The notes below the pieces were generated by a model, which was not told the origin of the DNA, searched no databases, and was given only the letters and a program-made list of their open reading frames with translations. Shown here piece after piece: positions 22,388 to 34,741 of a DNA stretch of 64,000 nt; position 1 is the stretch's first letter, and each line of letters opens with the position of its first letter. Made by a program: the position numbers and the translations under genes. This DNA comes from Pseudophaeomoniella oleicola (taxonomy: Eukaryota > Ascomycota > Eurotiomycetes > Phaeomoniellales > Phaeomoniellaceae): contig QWDQ01000043.1 in NCBI GenBank assembly GCA_003868215.1, positions 62,001 to 126,000 of the forward strand. Direction: 5' to 3'.

Positions 22388-25300
22388 TCATCGGGAAGCG
22401 CCCCATCTTCCGAAAGGCTGCTTCGACGTGGCAAAACTCCTTTTGTCATGACCATGACCATCAACAGTGCCCTCGACATTGTTGTTCGGACTAGACTCCA
22501 TCTTCTCCGGATCCACAGCCCGCTCGATGCTATCTGCATGGATGGGCTTCAATCGAGGGATGCTCGGCAACGACTTATTGGTGTTGACACCGGTATGCTT
22601 CTCGGACGAGCTATGACTATATTGCTCATACGCGCGGTAGTCATCGGGAGACTCAGAGAATGCCGAAGCATTCGCATCCGAGGTAGCAGCGGTGTAACCA
22701 GAAGAGGCTCCGTTGACGGTGTCAAGATCGTGCAGCTGTTGAGACATGTTGCTTCGTCCACTCCTTCCACCGGTACTAGCGGCTTCGTTGTCTCGTTCCT
22801 CGACGACCGGTAGCGTCATCGAAGGGCCGCCACCGCCTCCCCCAGAATTGTTGCCACTATTTGGACCGCCTGTAGGTGATTTCACAGCCATGATTGTTCT
22901 GTCAGGTAATGTGTCCTCACTTCGGCCATGCCGCTCACTCTTATCCGCTTGCTTCTGCGCTTTATACATGGTCTTATCGACGGGACTCTTGAGCCCTTCC
23001 GTATTCTGCATATCCGCTGACGATCGATTTGTCTCACTTGAAGCAATATGCCCGCTGACGCCTGGAAGATCGACACTCTGACCTTGACTCTGCGACGCTC
23101 GCTGAGCGCGTCGTTCTACTTCTTCCCTAGGCATAGTGACCCCCTTGATGAAGTTGACAAACCGCTGACCGTACTGAACCGGAGGTATCGGTGATATTTG
23201 AGATGCATTATCTCTCAGACCCTTCCAAAAATGCTCTCCTTTCTTGACGATACCGTACTGCATGCGAGTCAGTGATTATTTCCACGGATTTTCGTACAGA
23301 ATACACTTACATGTGTAAGACAGTCAATAATACCAAGGTAATAGATCTCCTCGCCTTGACTCCCATCTTCGTGCGTCGCACTGAACCCACCATCGTCACT
23401 ATAAAAGACCTTATCCTTACGATCATCGAGCATCTCTTCCGGCATTTTTGACTGTGACATTCCCATTGGAATCGGTTTCTCCTTTCGTAATGTCTTACGA
23501 AGTTCTTGAGCCTGTCGAAGAGTTTCCATACGTGAAGGGGTCCGACTAAGCTGTGCCATGGCCTCTTCCGTTGGCCTTTCTCCACCAGGCTGGAACACCT
23601 GCAGAGTCTTGTCACGCAATTTTTCTTCATTGCCCTTTTCTAGATCATGTATACCCACGAGTAACGAATAATCCATGATCTTGAGGCGTTGCAACAAGGC
23701 CACATCCCTTTCCATCTGCCTGATGAAAACCTCTTTCTTGCCGGGTCCGAATTCAAGGTGAAGATTGCGTCGGAGCCAATTTAGATCCTTCAGAGTCGCC
23801 CGTGGATTCTTCTCCAGATCTTCTTCCCTGAAATCGCGGCCCACCGTCGAACCTTTCAGATCAAAGGTTTGGTGAATATCGCGATGGGGTGGAAAGAGAT
23901 TGTTCATAACCACGAAGTGAATTTTTCGTCCATAAGGAATTTTGACCCGATGAAGGCCATAGAACTGTGAGATAAGGGTATTGGGATTGTCGCATATATG
24001 CTGATAGTAGTCTTTGAGAATTTTGCGGAGCAATTTGTGCTCGGCGTGATGAATTGTCTTGATGATATACTTGTAGTCCCTTGAGAAATAGAAAAAACTG
24101 CCGCTCTTCCCGGGTGACCCAAGCTCGGATAGAATGTATTTGCTGGTTAGGGACATCAAGTAGTCGGCAGGGTCGATACCAAACTTCGCACGCAAGTGCC
24201 GAAAAACCCACGGAGCATAGTCTTTGAATTTGAAATCATATTTGGCTGAAGGAGTAAGTTCATTACCGGTGCTGCCGCTTGTTAGTCTGAGTGAAAAGGT
24301 CAACCTGCAAACACTCACATGTCAAACGAGAACTTGTGCCTGGCGTTGAAGTCTGCGTCCGTCAACTCTCGATCCATCTTCGCGTTCGTCCTTGACACAG
24401 TAAACCGAATACCTGTCAACATGTTGTATGCTGTCACGAAGTTGACGTGTCCTTGGTCTACCTTTGTGCCAACAATGACACGGTCATCATCCTCGTCTTC
24501 TTTTCTTCTTCTTCTGCTTGCTCTTTTCTGCCTGATGGCCTCTGTCCACCTCAATGCATCTTCATCCTGTGGTACCTCATCCAGATGTAGATCTGAAGCT
24601 ATCGATCTGGTCGTTCTCCTAGCAAGTCCCAGAGAAGCTCTTCGATATGAAGGATGAGTAGGAGATAGGCGCCCAGAGTTTGACGGCCCATCTTCTGCCG
24701 GACCAGACGTAGAGAAGGAAAAGTCGCGAGATGTTCTGGTCGTCGATACTCGTGGGACCTGAAGTGTATGGCGATGGGAAAGGCGTGGATGCGCACTTCC
24801 GGTGGAAGTCGAACTGATTGTCGGTTGTAGTGCAGTACTGGTTGGGGGAGGGGGTGATGAATGACGGTTTGACGTATGTGATGGGACATTTAAATAATCT
24901 GTTGGCTCACCCCCTAATTGATCGGGAGTCATGGATGAGATGCCTGTGATTGGTGCAGTGGTCGACTCAAGTGATTGCGACAGAGGAGAAGCAGCTTGAT
25001 CACCGTTTGTCATCATTCGTCCACTACTAACTGATTGCCGTGGAGAATATTGAGCGGTACCATTGGGTTGCAATCCACCAAAATAGTCACTTCCCGCATA
25101 CTTTGAGGCATCTCTCGGTGTATAATTGCTTCTTTCATTGTCTGCGTATTTGCTCTTCACACTGGACATTGATTGAATGCTGCCTGCTTTCGAATGTGAT
25201 CTTTCCCGACCACGTATGCTGCCATTCGGTGTGCCGTTGGATAAAGCATGAAGATTCTGATTCTTCAAAGCTGCTCTATATTGATCCGAACGTTGATCTG

Positions 25301-25445
25301 CGAAACCCGTGTCTGCGCCGCCATTCGTGAGAGTGAAGACACCCCCTAGAGATTTGTCATTCGACTTCCGCGGTAAATGATCGAACGATGAAGCGGCGCT
25401 TGTTGTCTGCTGTTGGAATAGATTCTCTCCAGCGAAAGCAGGCAT
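22388..25445 (-). CDS. MSS4: phosphatidylinositol-4-phosphate 5-kinase (Mss4/Its3)
   Basis: Makes PI(4,5)P2 from PI4P at the plasma membrane, controlling actin, endocytosis and Rho signalling. Exons 25445-24319, 24271-23311 and 23257-22388 give 985 residues. The first ~300 residues are Ser-rich and disordered, then a basic stretch ([18 protein letters not shown]) precedes the lipid kinase core at about 310-760. Core motifs are [31 protein letters not shown], the glycine-rich [11 protein letters not shown] (about 515), catalytic [16 protein letters not shown] (about 575) and the metal-binding [10 protein letters not shown]. The activation loop carries the twin-lysine [12 protein letters not shown] that favours PI4P. 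The C-terminal ~180 residues are low in complexity. Introns are 47 and 53 nt. A standard single-copy fungal gene. Confidence 0.96.
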
Positions 25446-26579
25446 ATCGAGCGGAAGTCACAGCTAAAGCTGGACGAAGGGATTGGCGCTGTAACTATAT
25501 CGGCATTGAAAAGAAGGTGCGTGGGATGCCTAGGTAGTGTCTGGGTGTCGCAATCGTCTTAACGGAAGGGTCTGGCCTATCAGATTTTGCGGAATCAGGG
25601 AACAAAAAGACGGCTGGCCATGCGGTGCTGAGAGCATCAGATGTTTGGCATCATCCGAGCAGAGTCGTCGTAGAATGCGTTGTTTAATTGTTGTCGCCGT
25701 CGTAAGTATGTTTGAGCATTAAAATCAAACAATAGTCATGAAGAGTATCCAGTCGGATATTGGAGTTGGGCATTGTAGCTTGTTCGTAACCCTGTCCAGT
25801 TTCCCTTAGTGAGTCTAATCGGGAGGAGTCTCGGAGATTCCAAATGACATCGACAGCCTATCTGATCACATGCACTTCAATACTCGTCAACCGTCCACGA
25901 TTTTCACTGTTGTTGATTTCACTATCCCTGATTGCGATCCCATCATAGTACTATTGTACCTACACGCTTTGACGCAACTCATTTTCGTTTTAACCGTATA
26001 ACTCACCATGGCTATCTCATCATACGGAGAAGCAGATCAACGATGCTTAATATGATTATATCGACTAACAATATGCGACATGTCCCTTTCTGGTTGTAGT
26101 CACCTATCAGACAAACCAAAAAAACAAATGGATGGATCAAGTGAAAGCCGTGAAGCCTCTGATGATTCTCGATTGACAAGTCAGAACAGTCAGATGTGTC
26201 CATCCTGTACATGTCACCCTAAAATATGAATACAGCAAGTTCCCATGTTCATGCCTGTCCATTCGCCGTGAAAAAGGAATCAAACGCCATATAATCTCTG
26301 AACACATAGATCCTACCGTCCACAACAGTCGTGACCTCCTGCCCACCGTGCCCCAGCCAGGAAGGGGGTATCTCAAAGTAATGCCTGGCCGTAGGCCGTG
26401 ACGCGCGCATATGTACGCGTCGACACCGAGACAGTAAGTCAATACGATCATGGCCAAACGCGCTTTTACCCAACAACTCCGGCTGACCCCCATCCCCTCT
26501 GACCATAATCGAAGACGCGTAATCGTGAAGCTGTGTTTACACAACAAAAACAAAAGCAAAAAGTCCAGGAACTGGTCCT
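25446..26579. other. intergenic, MSS4 promoter and histone H1 3' flank
   Basis: 1.13 kb between tandem minus-strand genes. It holds the MSS4 promoter next to 25446 and the H1 3' UTR next to 26579. An 85-codon frame just below the H1 stop is listed separately. Confidence 0.45.
26249..26506 (-). other. short open frame downstream of histone H1, possible small gene
   Basis: ATG at 26506 is 73 nt below the H1 stop and opens an 85-codon frame. The second half looks protein-like (HYFEIPPSWLGHGGQE, then VTTVVDGRIYVFRDYMAF). A 42-nt GTGTCG...GGCCAG segment in the middle could be an intron that keeps the frame. I do not recognise the product. It may be a chance frame in the H1 3' UTR, a downstream ORF on the H1 mRNA, or a separate gene. 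Confidence 0.25.
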
Positions 26580-27757
26580 CTATGCAGCTGCTTCCGCCTT
26601 TGGTGTCGCTGATTTCTTGGCCGCGGCCTTCTTGGGGGCAGCCTTCTTAGGGGCGGCTTTCTTGGCTGTCGGGGCCTTGGTCTTCGCAACCCGTCCGGAC
26701 TTGGTCTTGGTAAGTACCTTGGGTGCATCAACAACAGCAGGAGCCTGTGACTTGTCAGTGACCGGTATCTAAATGACGTGAAGCACAGCATACATCAGCT
26801 GGCTTTGAAGCCTTCTTTGCACGTGGCTTAGCTGTGTTGGCCTTGGTCTTGGAGGCCGGGGCCTTCTTCGGAGCAGCCGCCTTCTTGGTAGCGGGCTTCT
26901 TCTCAGCCTTCTCCTTCTTTGGTGCGGCGCTCTTCTTGGTAGTGGTGGCCTTCTTCTCAGTCTTCTCAACCCACAACAAATTAGCGGAAATGCCGAAAAG
27001 AGGGGTTCAACTGACTGACCTTGACTGGCTTAGCAGCGGGCTTAGGCTCCTTCTTTGCAAGTTTCACTGGACCAGAGGCACCTATTGGTATGTCAGAAAG
27101 TTTGATTCGACACGCGTGGCAACAACAAGAGACTCCTTGCTACTGGATTGGCACGTTCGGGACACAACATACCCTTGGGTTGAGTGAAGTCACCCTTCTC
27201 AACACCAGACTTGATAGCCTTGTTGAACTGAGCATCGAAAGTCGCTCCAGTGGCCGGGATCTTGTTGTTGGCCTGAACGTATTTCTTAATCGCTTGACGG
27301 CTGTTTGGCAAGTCAGTCTCTGATATAGGTCAAGTATGATATACTATCGTGGATGTATAGTAAAGATATATGCAGAGGGAATCACTGGCTTACCTGCTAC
27401 CGTTTCTCTCCTTGAGCTGATTCGGAAGACGCGTTAGTATATCCACATAATGTTTTGACAAGATATCGAAGGATGCGATCAGGCCCTTCCGGAGTGATCG
27501 GGCGTGCAATGAAGTAGAATCAAGGCGACAACAAAGTCGCAATGGCGCAAAGCGTGTAGACTTACGTTGAGAATAGCTTCCTTGATCATGTCTAGATAAG
27601 CAAGTCAGCAACGGTACGCGACTCCAAAGCAGATCGAAAGAGACTGATCGGACGCGTCATGGTTGAGATATTGACGTGGATACTGACCTTTGTAAGAGCC
27701 ATGGCTTGGAGCGGCAGCCTTCTTGGAGGTGGTTCCAGCAGCTTTCTTTGGTGCCAT
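26580..27757 (-). CDS. linker histone H1
   Basis: Linker histone that binds nucleosomal dyads and entry/exit DNA. Seven small exons (27757-27688, 27591-27566, 27416-27394, 27300-27173, 27081-27020, 26964-26794, 26744-26580) join in frame to 214 residues. The winged-helix globular domain (about 18-90) reads HGSYKDMIKEAILNLKERNG, then SSRQAIKKYVQANNKI and GATFDAQFNKAIKSGVEKGD. The C-terminal ~115 residues are Lys/Ala/Pro repeats (KKAAPKKAAPKKAAAKK). Six introns in so small a gene is typical of filamentous fungal H1 and unlike intronless core histones. The acceptor before 26964 reads GAG, so neighbouring AAG acceptors in the same frame could add or drop one to three residues. Confidence 0.93.
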
Positions 27758-29758
27758 TTCGAATCGGATGAGTTGGAAAGCAGATAGAATATCCTTTTGA
27801 TTATAGATGAATTGGATGGACAAGTCGATATAATTGGCGACGGCGTGGTGGTGGTGTAAAACGCTGATGTTGTGGGAGGGAGAGGAAGGTCGAGGGCAGG
27901 TGCTCTCTCGCGCGCGGGGAAGACGTTTGTTTATGAGAACGGGCGAGGTGCATCATTCATGGGTGGATGATCTGGGAATGCGCACACTGTTCCTCCACTG
28001 GGCTCGCTCGCTCGCTCCCTCTGACAGTCCTAAGCTTAAGGTTACCCGCTTCGGTTACGTGCCCAGCAGAGCAGACAAACCCTCTCACCCACCTCAAGCA
28101 GCATCATTGGTTCCCCCCTCCCATCGACTCCCTGGGCACACTCACGCTCCTCCTCAAAACTGTTAGGCCATCTTTTAATTACCTGGACGTCCTTGACTAA
28201 ACCTTCTCCGAACCTCGTTCGCAAGGGCAGATTTGCTTCCTCCCGTGATATCTGGTAATTATGCTACAGTAACAGGACCGGCACCTACCTAACCTAAGGC
28301 AAAGGATCTCTCGGCGGGTATGATGGTCATTGGTTCCAGCGTCAAATCACAGCAGACCGCACGGCCCATAGCAACTAAGCAAAAAGCGATGAATGCTGAG
28401 ATCCGTCTCCATTGCCGTTACCGTCCATGTAGGTTATTTAGGTTGTTGTTCAGCATGGTAACGAAGTGCAATCGCAGTTTGGACACCGTAATGCTGAACC
28501 ACTTCATGCTAACTGATACAATCTTCTGCTATGATGATTATTTATGTGTACCTTAGATACGACGAGAAATGCTAAGTGCTGCATGCTCTCTTCGCAATTT
28601 ACAAACTCCCTGTTGCTGCTCAGGAGACTCACACCCTATCCAAGGTCCTTTGGTCACATGTGCACCCTGAGCTCATGAATCATGATCCGATCAGGTCACC
28701 CCCCATCTCCACCGCTGTTCTCAGGCTCTGCGCTATGTGGTCTGCTTCACATCTTGGACATGGTAACCTGCTGCCCATAAATCTAATATTGCAGACGTAC
28801 CTATACATAACTCATCCGATCTATGGTGAAGGCGGTAACGTTGCATGATTGGAATGCTTGCTGTCAATTCTCAGTTCATCGGATTCACTGGGGTTACGAA
28901 GTAATACACTTCAGCTTGGCTCTTCATCTGATAGTGATACACAACAACAGTGCTCGGTGCGCTTTACCAACAGGATCTGCTGTTGCTAGATTCTGCATCT
29001 GTAGTTGGAACCTTTGTTGCAATTACCGTATCGACGATCTATGAGGTATTCGCAGCGTTATCGGCTCATTGCAGGTAAGGCGAGTCTGGGCGGTTTTGGT
29101 GTTCATCGTTAGATAATCGAGATAAGCTCTTCGCGCCGGCCGCATCGCCAGATCAGACCCTTCGTCTCCCAGATTCAATGTTGACATCCAGAAGCATTTC
29201 TTTTGATCTTGAACGAAAGCGAGGTGCGGAAGGCCAGTTGAAGGGATCAAATGATCTGATATACAATCTATATTAATTATACAAGCTTTGGTCGTTATCC
29301 GTCGTATGTTGGGCCCCAGATCAATGAATACGTATCGACGCCGTTCGAACGCCATCTGATCTGGTGGGTGCTGGCCCTTCCAGTTCCTTTCGCTCGCTCG
29401 GCAGGGACCACAAATGATTCCTCCTTACATCACGTCCCATCTTCGATCATTGAACTCTTCCCGAACCAATGCTATTTCATTCGTCTCTAACTGATGACGT
29501 CCAATCTCGCTCGAAAGGTCAATTGTGTAGCCGTCCACGTGAAAAAAATGTTGAAAATGTTTCCCACAATTGAGATGTTAGACCCTCACTTTCCCGCGTT
29601 CTAAAAGACGCTTTCCTGGAACTTTCTGTTGGCGACATGCTGTTCACCCTCGTTGATGGGCCTGAGGAGACATTCTTAGCTGGGCCTCAGAATTGTATTT
29701 TCCTCCTCTCCAACTTTAGCCGATTGTTACTGCTGTAGCTGCCATTATTTCACTCCAA
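27758..29758. other. 2 kb intergenic region, histone H1 promoter side, no confirmed gene
   Basis: Upstream DNA of histone H1 and downstream DNA of the 2EXR-like gene. A CCAAT box in the H1 orientation (ATTGG on plus) lies at 28106-28110. A 110-codon minus-strand frame at 29023-29355 has no motif that I know. Nothing else is supported. Confidence 0.4.
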
Positions 29759-30736
29759 CTAGAATGATCGGGATTTTTTTCGCAACATTCTCCGTTCCAT
29801 GTAGCTCGTCAATTCTGATTCGACCGCAGGAGTCAGGCCGCCACTCATCAACTTCAGCTCCAAGTTTTCTAATCCACTGATCTTCGATAATGCTGCAAGA
29901 GACGAGTCCAGTGGCACATTTCTATCCTTGGTTATACCAAGGCTCTCTCTCATCTCGTCCTCTGTTTCGATCTGAAGGCCTTCGAGAAATTCGATATCTT
30001 TGGGGCTGTAATCATCGTCATCAAATTGTAGAACATCATCCCATGACATCAGTGTGTCTGCTCCAAAACTGAGGGCTGCCCTTACGGCTGGATCTGACGG
30101 TCGTCGGGTTTGCGGATCCAGGGCAAGCTTTCGATGCCATTGTTCAGTTGTCCACTGGGTACCAGATCTATACCGGTATTCGACTGCAAGAGCTCTTGGG
30201 TTAAGCTGAGCATTGATGTAAGAACAGGTAGCGGCCCATTGCTCTTGGTCAGGTTGTTGATGTAATGGGGCACGGAGGATGAGGTTACTGAGCTGAGCAC
30301 GAGCCAGGGGGTTCAGCATGTTGGCAAATGGAATCAAGGCTGAGAAGGCCTGCGTGAAATCGAGCTGCACTGATCTCCATAGTAAGGGAACTGTTTCTTC
30401 GTATAGTTGACGGTTCACTCTTAGTAAACCAACGTCTGGGCGCCTCGAGCGATGTAGCCGCATCCGATATTCGGTGATGCTACCATCCTTTTCTTCAGTG
30501 GGTATATGTAATGTCACTGGAGGATATTTCCGCGTAAATATAAGCCAGTCGGTGATTGCAGGGTCTCCAAATGTCCTGGGTGCCATTGACAGCAACGATA
30601 GCGCGGAAGGTGCCGGTGAGTCAAGCGCAAAAACAAGTTTGGTGGGCTCGCCAGGGAGGATGACATGTTCATATATCTGCAGTCGCAGTTCTAGAGGAAG
30701 GGAAAATAACGACGATTTTGCGGACGTGGTGGCCAT
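29759..30736 (-). CDS. 2EXR/F-box-like domain protein, function unknown
   Basis: Single exon, 325 residues. The N-terminal FSLPLELRLQIYEHVILPG and the later VGLLRVNRQLYEETVPLLW are the hallmarks of the large fungal 2EXR/DUF7730-type families, which resemble F-box proteins (LP-x-E-x-R-x-x-I-Y followed by L-x-x-N-R-x-x-Y-x-E). The rest is helical and acidic with no catalytic motif, signal peptide or membrane segment. Filamentous ascomycetes hold tens of these genes, mostly uncharacterised. A role as an E3 ligase substrate adaptor is often guessed but I cannot support it here. Confidence 0.75.
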   Translation of the reverse strand: MATTSAKSSLFSLPLELRLQIYEHVILPGEPTKLVFALDSPAPSALSLLSMAPRTFGDPAITDWLIFTRKYPPVTLHIPTEEKDGSITEYRMRLHRSRRPDVGLLRVNRQLYEETVPLLWRSVQLDFTQAFSALIPFANMLNPLARAQLSNLILRAPLHQQPDQEQWAATCSYINAQLNPRALAVEYRYRSGTQWTTEQWHRKLALDPQTRRPSDPAVRAALSFGADTLMSWDDVLQFDDDDYSPKDIEFLEGLQIETEDEMRESLGITKDRNVPLDSSLAALSKISGLENLELKLMSGGLTPAVESELTSYMERRMLRKKSRSF

Positions 30737-31885
30737 AGTTGGGCCACTGGAAATTGTAGGCGCAGAGTTGGCGCTGTTGTGTCGTAGACTCTGACTGGAG
30801 AGACAAGCATAAGGATACTGATTGCCGACACCAATGTAGCGATCGAGATACTAACGAAGTGACTGGAAAGTTTGATAGTGTCGTGTTGACTATGGCGGTG
30901 CAAAGGATGGAGGTCGAAGCATTTAAAAAAGTCGAACTGATGTTGAGGTAACGTTACCACTGAGAGTCACGGAGATGACTTCCAATAAGGATCGTCAGTC
31001 AGATAAGATAATACTTATGGGATTTGCATCTGGAAGATTGGAAGTCAGCTTCACTCCGAACCAATGAATGACGACGAGTTTTATCCCGTAGAGGCCTGGC
31101 CTGGTCACTCGTGCTTTTTGTGTCATTGAAATACCAATCATTGAAATGTAACGTCATCCACCCCAAGATACTTGGATTGGCAGCTTACCTATACTGTCTC
31201 GCTGTTGTTACTAGTGGGAGCTTTCCTTATGCTTTCAGTAAAGATTGCTCTAGCGTCATATATCCAACTAAATCTTGGGGGAATTTCATGGGGGAGTTTC
31301 AGGGTCTCTGGAGGAAAGGGGAGCCCGGAAATGGTTGCTCGCTTAACGCTTCATTCAATGATGATTGGGACATTCAAGCATCTACCTTGAGCCCACCCAA
31401 AGATTCTACCTGTAGTTTAAATTGTACTCTTGCAGATGTCGTTTTCTATCTGTGGAATTATTATGTCTCGAAACCTCTTTAGAACAATGCCGAGAGGATG
31501 ACGATAGCGTCAAGAATATCTTCTTCTTTCATTGAGCCAGCATGGTGCTCCGGTCTACGTAACAACAACGTTCTATCACTAGACTATATCGAGTTTAAGC
31601 GTCACCCATCTCCATCGCCCTGTCACGAGGCGTGGAACCGGCGAGAGCCACACGAATGTAGATCATCATGTCGTTCAACTCTGCTGACTGATGGATGAAT
31701 CACCCGTCGAGGTCGAGCCGTCAATCGAAGGTTCGGAATCGATTCCCGTTCGTCATGCCTACTACGGACTAGGTAAGGTACATACCGATAGTACCATCTA
31801 CTAGTGCACATCAACCTCACCGTACTATTACTGCTCAGTACTGTCACATGGTTGTCCTATCTCACCGTTCAATCAATCAATCGTC
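30737..31885. promoter_or_regulatory. divergent intergenic region, 2EXR-like / antiporter
   Basis: 1.15 kb between outward-facing genes, holding both promoters. A 123-codon plus-strand frame at 31111-31482 is not convincing as protein. No other element recognised. Confidence 0.4.
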
Positions 31886-33605
31886 ATGTCCCAAGAAGAT
31901 GCCTCATCTTCATCCACGTATCTGCCTTACGAGGAGCCGGTGATCGACATAATTCTGATACAGTCCTCTTTTCTGGTTCTTCTGAACATCGCCAATTATG
32001 TCTTGGACCGCATTGTTTATTGTGGCCTCGTCGGTCAGATTCTCCTAGGAGTGGCCTGGGGTGAACCTGGGGCGAAATGGCTACCCCGGCATGTCCAGGA
32101 AGTGATGGGACAGTTAGGTTACCTTGGCTTGATCTTGATTGTCTATGAAGGTGGTCTCAGCATATCATTGCCTGCTTTAAGAGCCAACCTGCTCCTATCA
32201 ACAGGCGTAGCTATCACCGGTATCGCTGTTCCTATAAGTCTCTCCTTTGTTTTGATGCCCTTGATCTCGGCCACAAAATTGCAGGCTTTTGCAGCAGGAG
32301 CCGCACTGTGTTCAACAAGCCTAGGAACCACCTTCACCGTCTTGGGAACTAGTGGTCTCGCAACCAGCAGGCTGGGGGTGATTCTCTCTAGTGCTGCTAT
32401 GCTGGACGATGTGGTAGGTCTGATCATGGTTCAGGTAATATCTAATTTGGGTGGTGGGAAAATCGAGCCCATGACGGTAGCCCGCCCTATCATTGTTGCT
32501 TTGGGCTTGGTGGTGGTGCTGGTCATGGCTTGTCGCTTCGTCATTAAACCTGCAATATTTGTTGCGAACAAAGGGCTGAAAAATCTCGCAAAGAGAGAAG
32601 ACTTATCGTGGGGAAGCACTAAGCATGCAAAGCTCGTGTTGCATATCCTGATTCTGGTTGGATTTGTAGCTGGAGCTAGCTATGCAGGAACGTCAAACCT
32701 CTTCGCAGCGTATCTTGCCGGTGTTCTTGTCTCGTGGATTGACGGGATGGATGGCATGCACGGTGCAACAGGCCCAGAACTATACCACGAATATCTTGAG
32801 ATCGCGGTGGAGAAAATATTGAAACCGTTCTTCTTCGTAAGTCAACCCTCTTTATTGTACGTATATACACTGACCTGGATTGTAGGGTTCAATCGGATTC
32901 TCCATCCCAATCTCTCGAATGTTCCTTGGCCATGTATTATGGAGAGGCCTCATCTACTTCATCCTCATGGCCACGGGCAAAATGGTTTGTGGATTTTGGC
33001 TTCTGCCATGGCCATCAGCGTTTTTGTGGCTCGGCCGAAAAGGCGATAAACCTACGGACCATAACCAACAATTGAATCGACGGTCAAAACATAAGAAGGT
33101 TGTTAAGACAGATGGAAGTCAGACTGTGGAACAGCCTGAGTCGAATCTTAAGCTGGAAGGGGTCAGCAATCAACCGCAACATGCACTTTCTGCTCGTGAT
33201 GTTGGACGATCGCATTCTACATCGTCTCCTGGCAGAATCTCGCCTGTTCAGCAGCGCCAAAGTATGGCAAATATGTCGTCGAAACGCTCTCCACCCACAG
33301 CGAGAACCGCGTCTCTCTATCCTGCCTCCATGCTCGGCTCTGCCATGGTTGCCAGAGGAGAAATTGGCTTTTTAATCTCCTCTCTCGCCGAGAGCTCCGG
33401 AACCTTTTCAGGTTCTTCAACCCGAAACAATGAACCTTCCGAGCTCTACCTTATAGTCACGTGGGCAATCATGCTATGTACTATCTTGGGACCGATAGCA
33501 GTCGGTGTCCTTGTGAGAAGGGTCAGGCGGTTGCAAAGTTCGGAAAGACAAGAAGCGGACGGTCGTCAGGATCCCCTTGGAATATGGGGCTTCGTTTCAA
33601 CCTGA
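31886..33605 (+). CDS. cation/proton antiporter (CPA family, Na+/H+ exchanger domain)
   Basis: Integral membrane exchanger, 556 residues from exons 31886-32836 and 32886-33605 (49-nt intron). I count roughly ten to twelve hydrophobic segments, for example SSFLVLLNIANYVLDRIVY, YLGLILIVYEGGLSI, IIVALGLVVVLVMAC and LHILILVGFVAGASYAG. The segment AAMLDDVVGLIMVQVI carries the paired Asp of electrogenic CPA2-type transport sites. MVARGEIGFLISSLAE near residue 490 matches the conserved late transmembrane motif of fungal members. Between them lies a hydrophilic, Ser/Gln-rich loop of about 110 residues. There is no long cytoplasmic tail like that of the Nha1 class. The ion carried and the membrane used are not readable from the sequence. 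Confidence 0.88.
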
Positions 33606-34741
33606 AAATTCTACCCTCCATGGGGATCTTCCGAATCATAGCGTTCGTCACGACAATTATAGTAGTAATTACTTATGAAATTCCCCAACCCCATCTCGCA
33701 AACCTTTTTCTCAACTTCCTTTCAACGGCTATCCACCTACCTAGGTCAGAGTATCTACTCTCGCCGCTCATGCCGGCCACGATGCGAATCCCGACCTTAG
33801 GGAGGCAACTAGGGAATCGAAAATCCCTAGTTCGATGTATCTCCTCATGGACCAATTTGCCGGTTCACTCACCTATATATATATATATATATATATATGT
33901 AACCTCAATCTTTGCGTGCGTGTAAATAAATACCTTCCAATCTAAAGGTGCCAAGTGTCACATGAGGTTTCTAAGCGTCATCTACGTGAAAATTGGAAGA
34001 CACGAAAAGGAAATGTTCTTGGCCTACTTCATAGACTAAGTAAGGGACGGGATGTTTCTGTATCACGATTTTTTATATAGTACATATAATGAAGATAGGG
34101 AGCGGTCAAGATGCTTCTTGCTGCTACTAATAGCTTATGTACCAAGACGACTCTTGCGAGAAGGTGAGTAGGTATGTACATGCCCATTGAGCTATTTCAC
34201 CGTGCTTGAAGTCCGACTTCGGGGCTCACGATAGATGTGAGACGTCGTCTAAGATTTCCAAGCTTGTCTGCTCTGCCTAGCAGCTGCGAATGCTGGTCTC
34301 CTGGTCGATGTATGGATTTCCTGGTCTTGGATTGTCAGGCTACTGCAAAATAGTGATGTCTCTCCGCAAACTATCTATGCCTGTGGCTACAAGGCCCTCG
34401 GGTCGGACATGACGGAACGAAGTTCTGACTCTGTGTACGCAGCGTTCGGCAAACGTACCCCTTTGATCTGTCGTGCGGAAGGTACCGCAGCCTTTGAGAC
34501 AACCCGCAGGCCTCGATTCCTGTGTCTGGCACTACTAATATTGGTGATCTGTAAGTCCGTTTTGTCGCTTGGTGATTGTGACTCTCTTGGGGAAATACCC
34601 CTACTACTCGCGCGAAGTTTCCAAACAACAACGGATCAAAGTAGCGTTCGTGAATGAGATCATTGGAGTGGTAGGTGCTGATGAGTCTACCCAGGTGACT
34701 CCGCAACGTGAGAAATCGTGTATGCCTAGGTCCCATGTAAT
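33606..34741. other. convergent intergenic region, antiporter / ELYS-like
   Basis: 1.14 kb between convergent genes, with an (AT)n tract at 33874-33898. A 124-codon minus-strand frame near 34371-34745 overlaps the ELYS-like stop and has no recognisable motif. Probably UTR and spacer. Confidence 0.45.
33874..33898. repeat. (TA)n microsatellite
   Basis: Perfect TA dinucleotide tract of about 12 units in non-coding DNA. Confidence 0.9.

Noticed and set aside
31111-31482. 123-codon plus-strand frame as a secreted Cys-rich protein
   Set aside because: No signal peptide, no known motif, poor residue pattern; likely chance.
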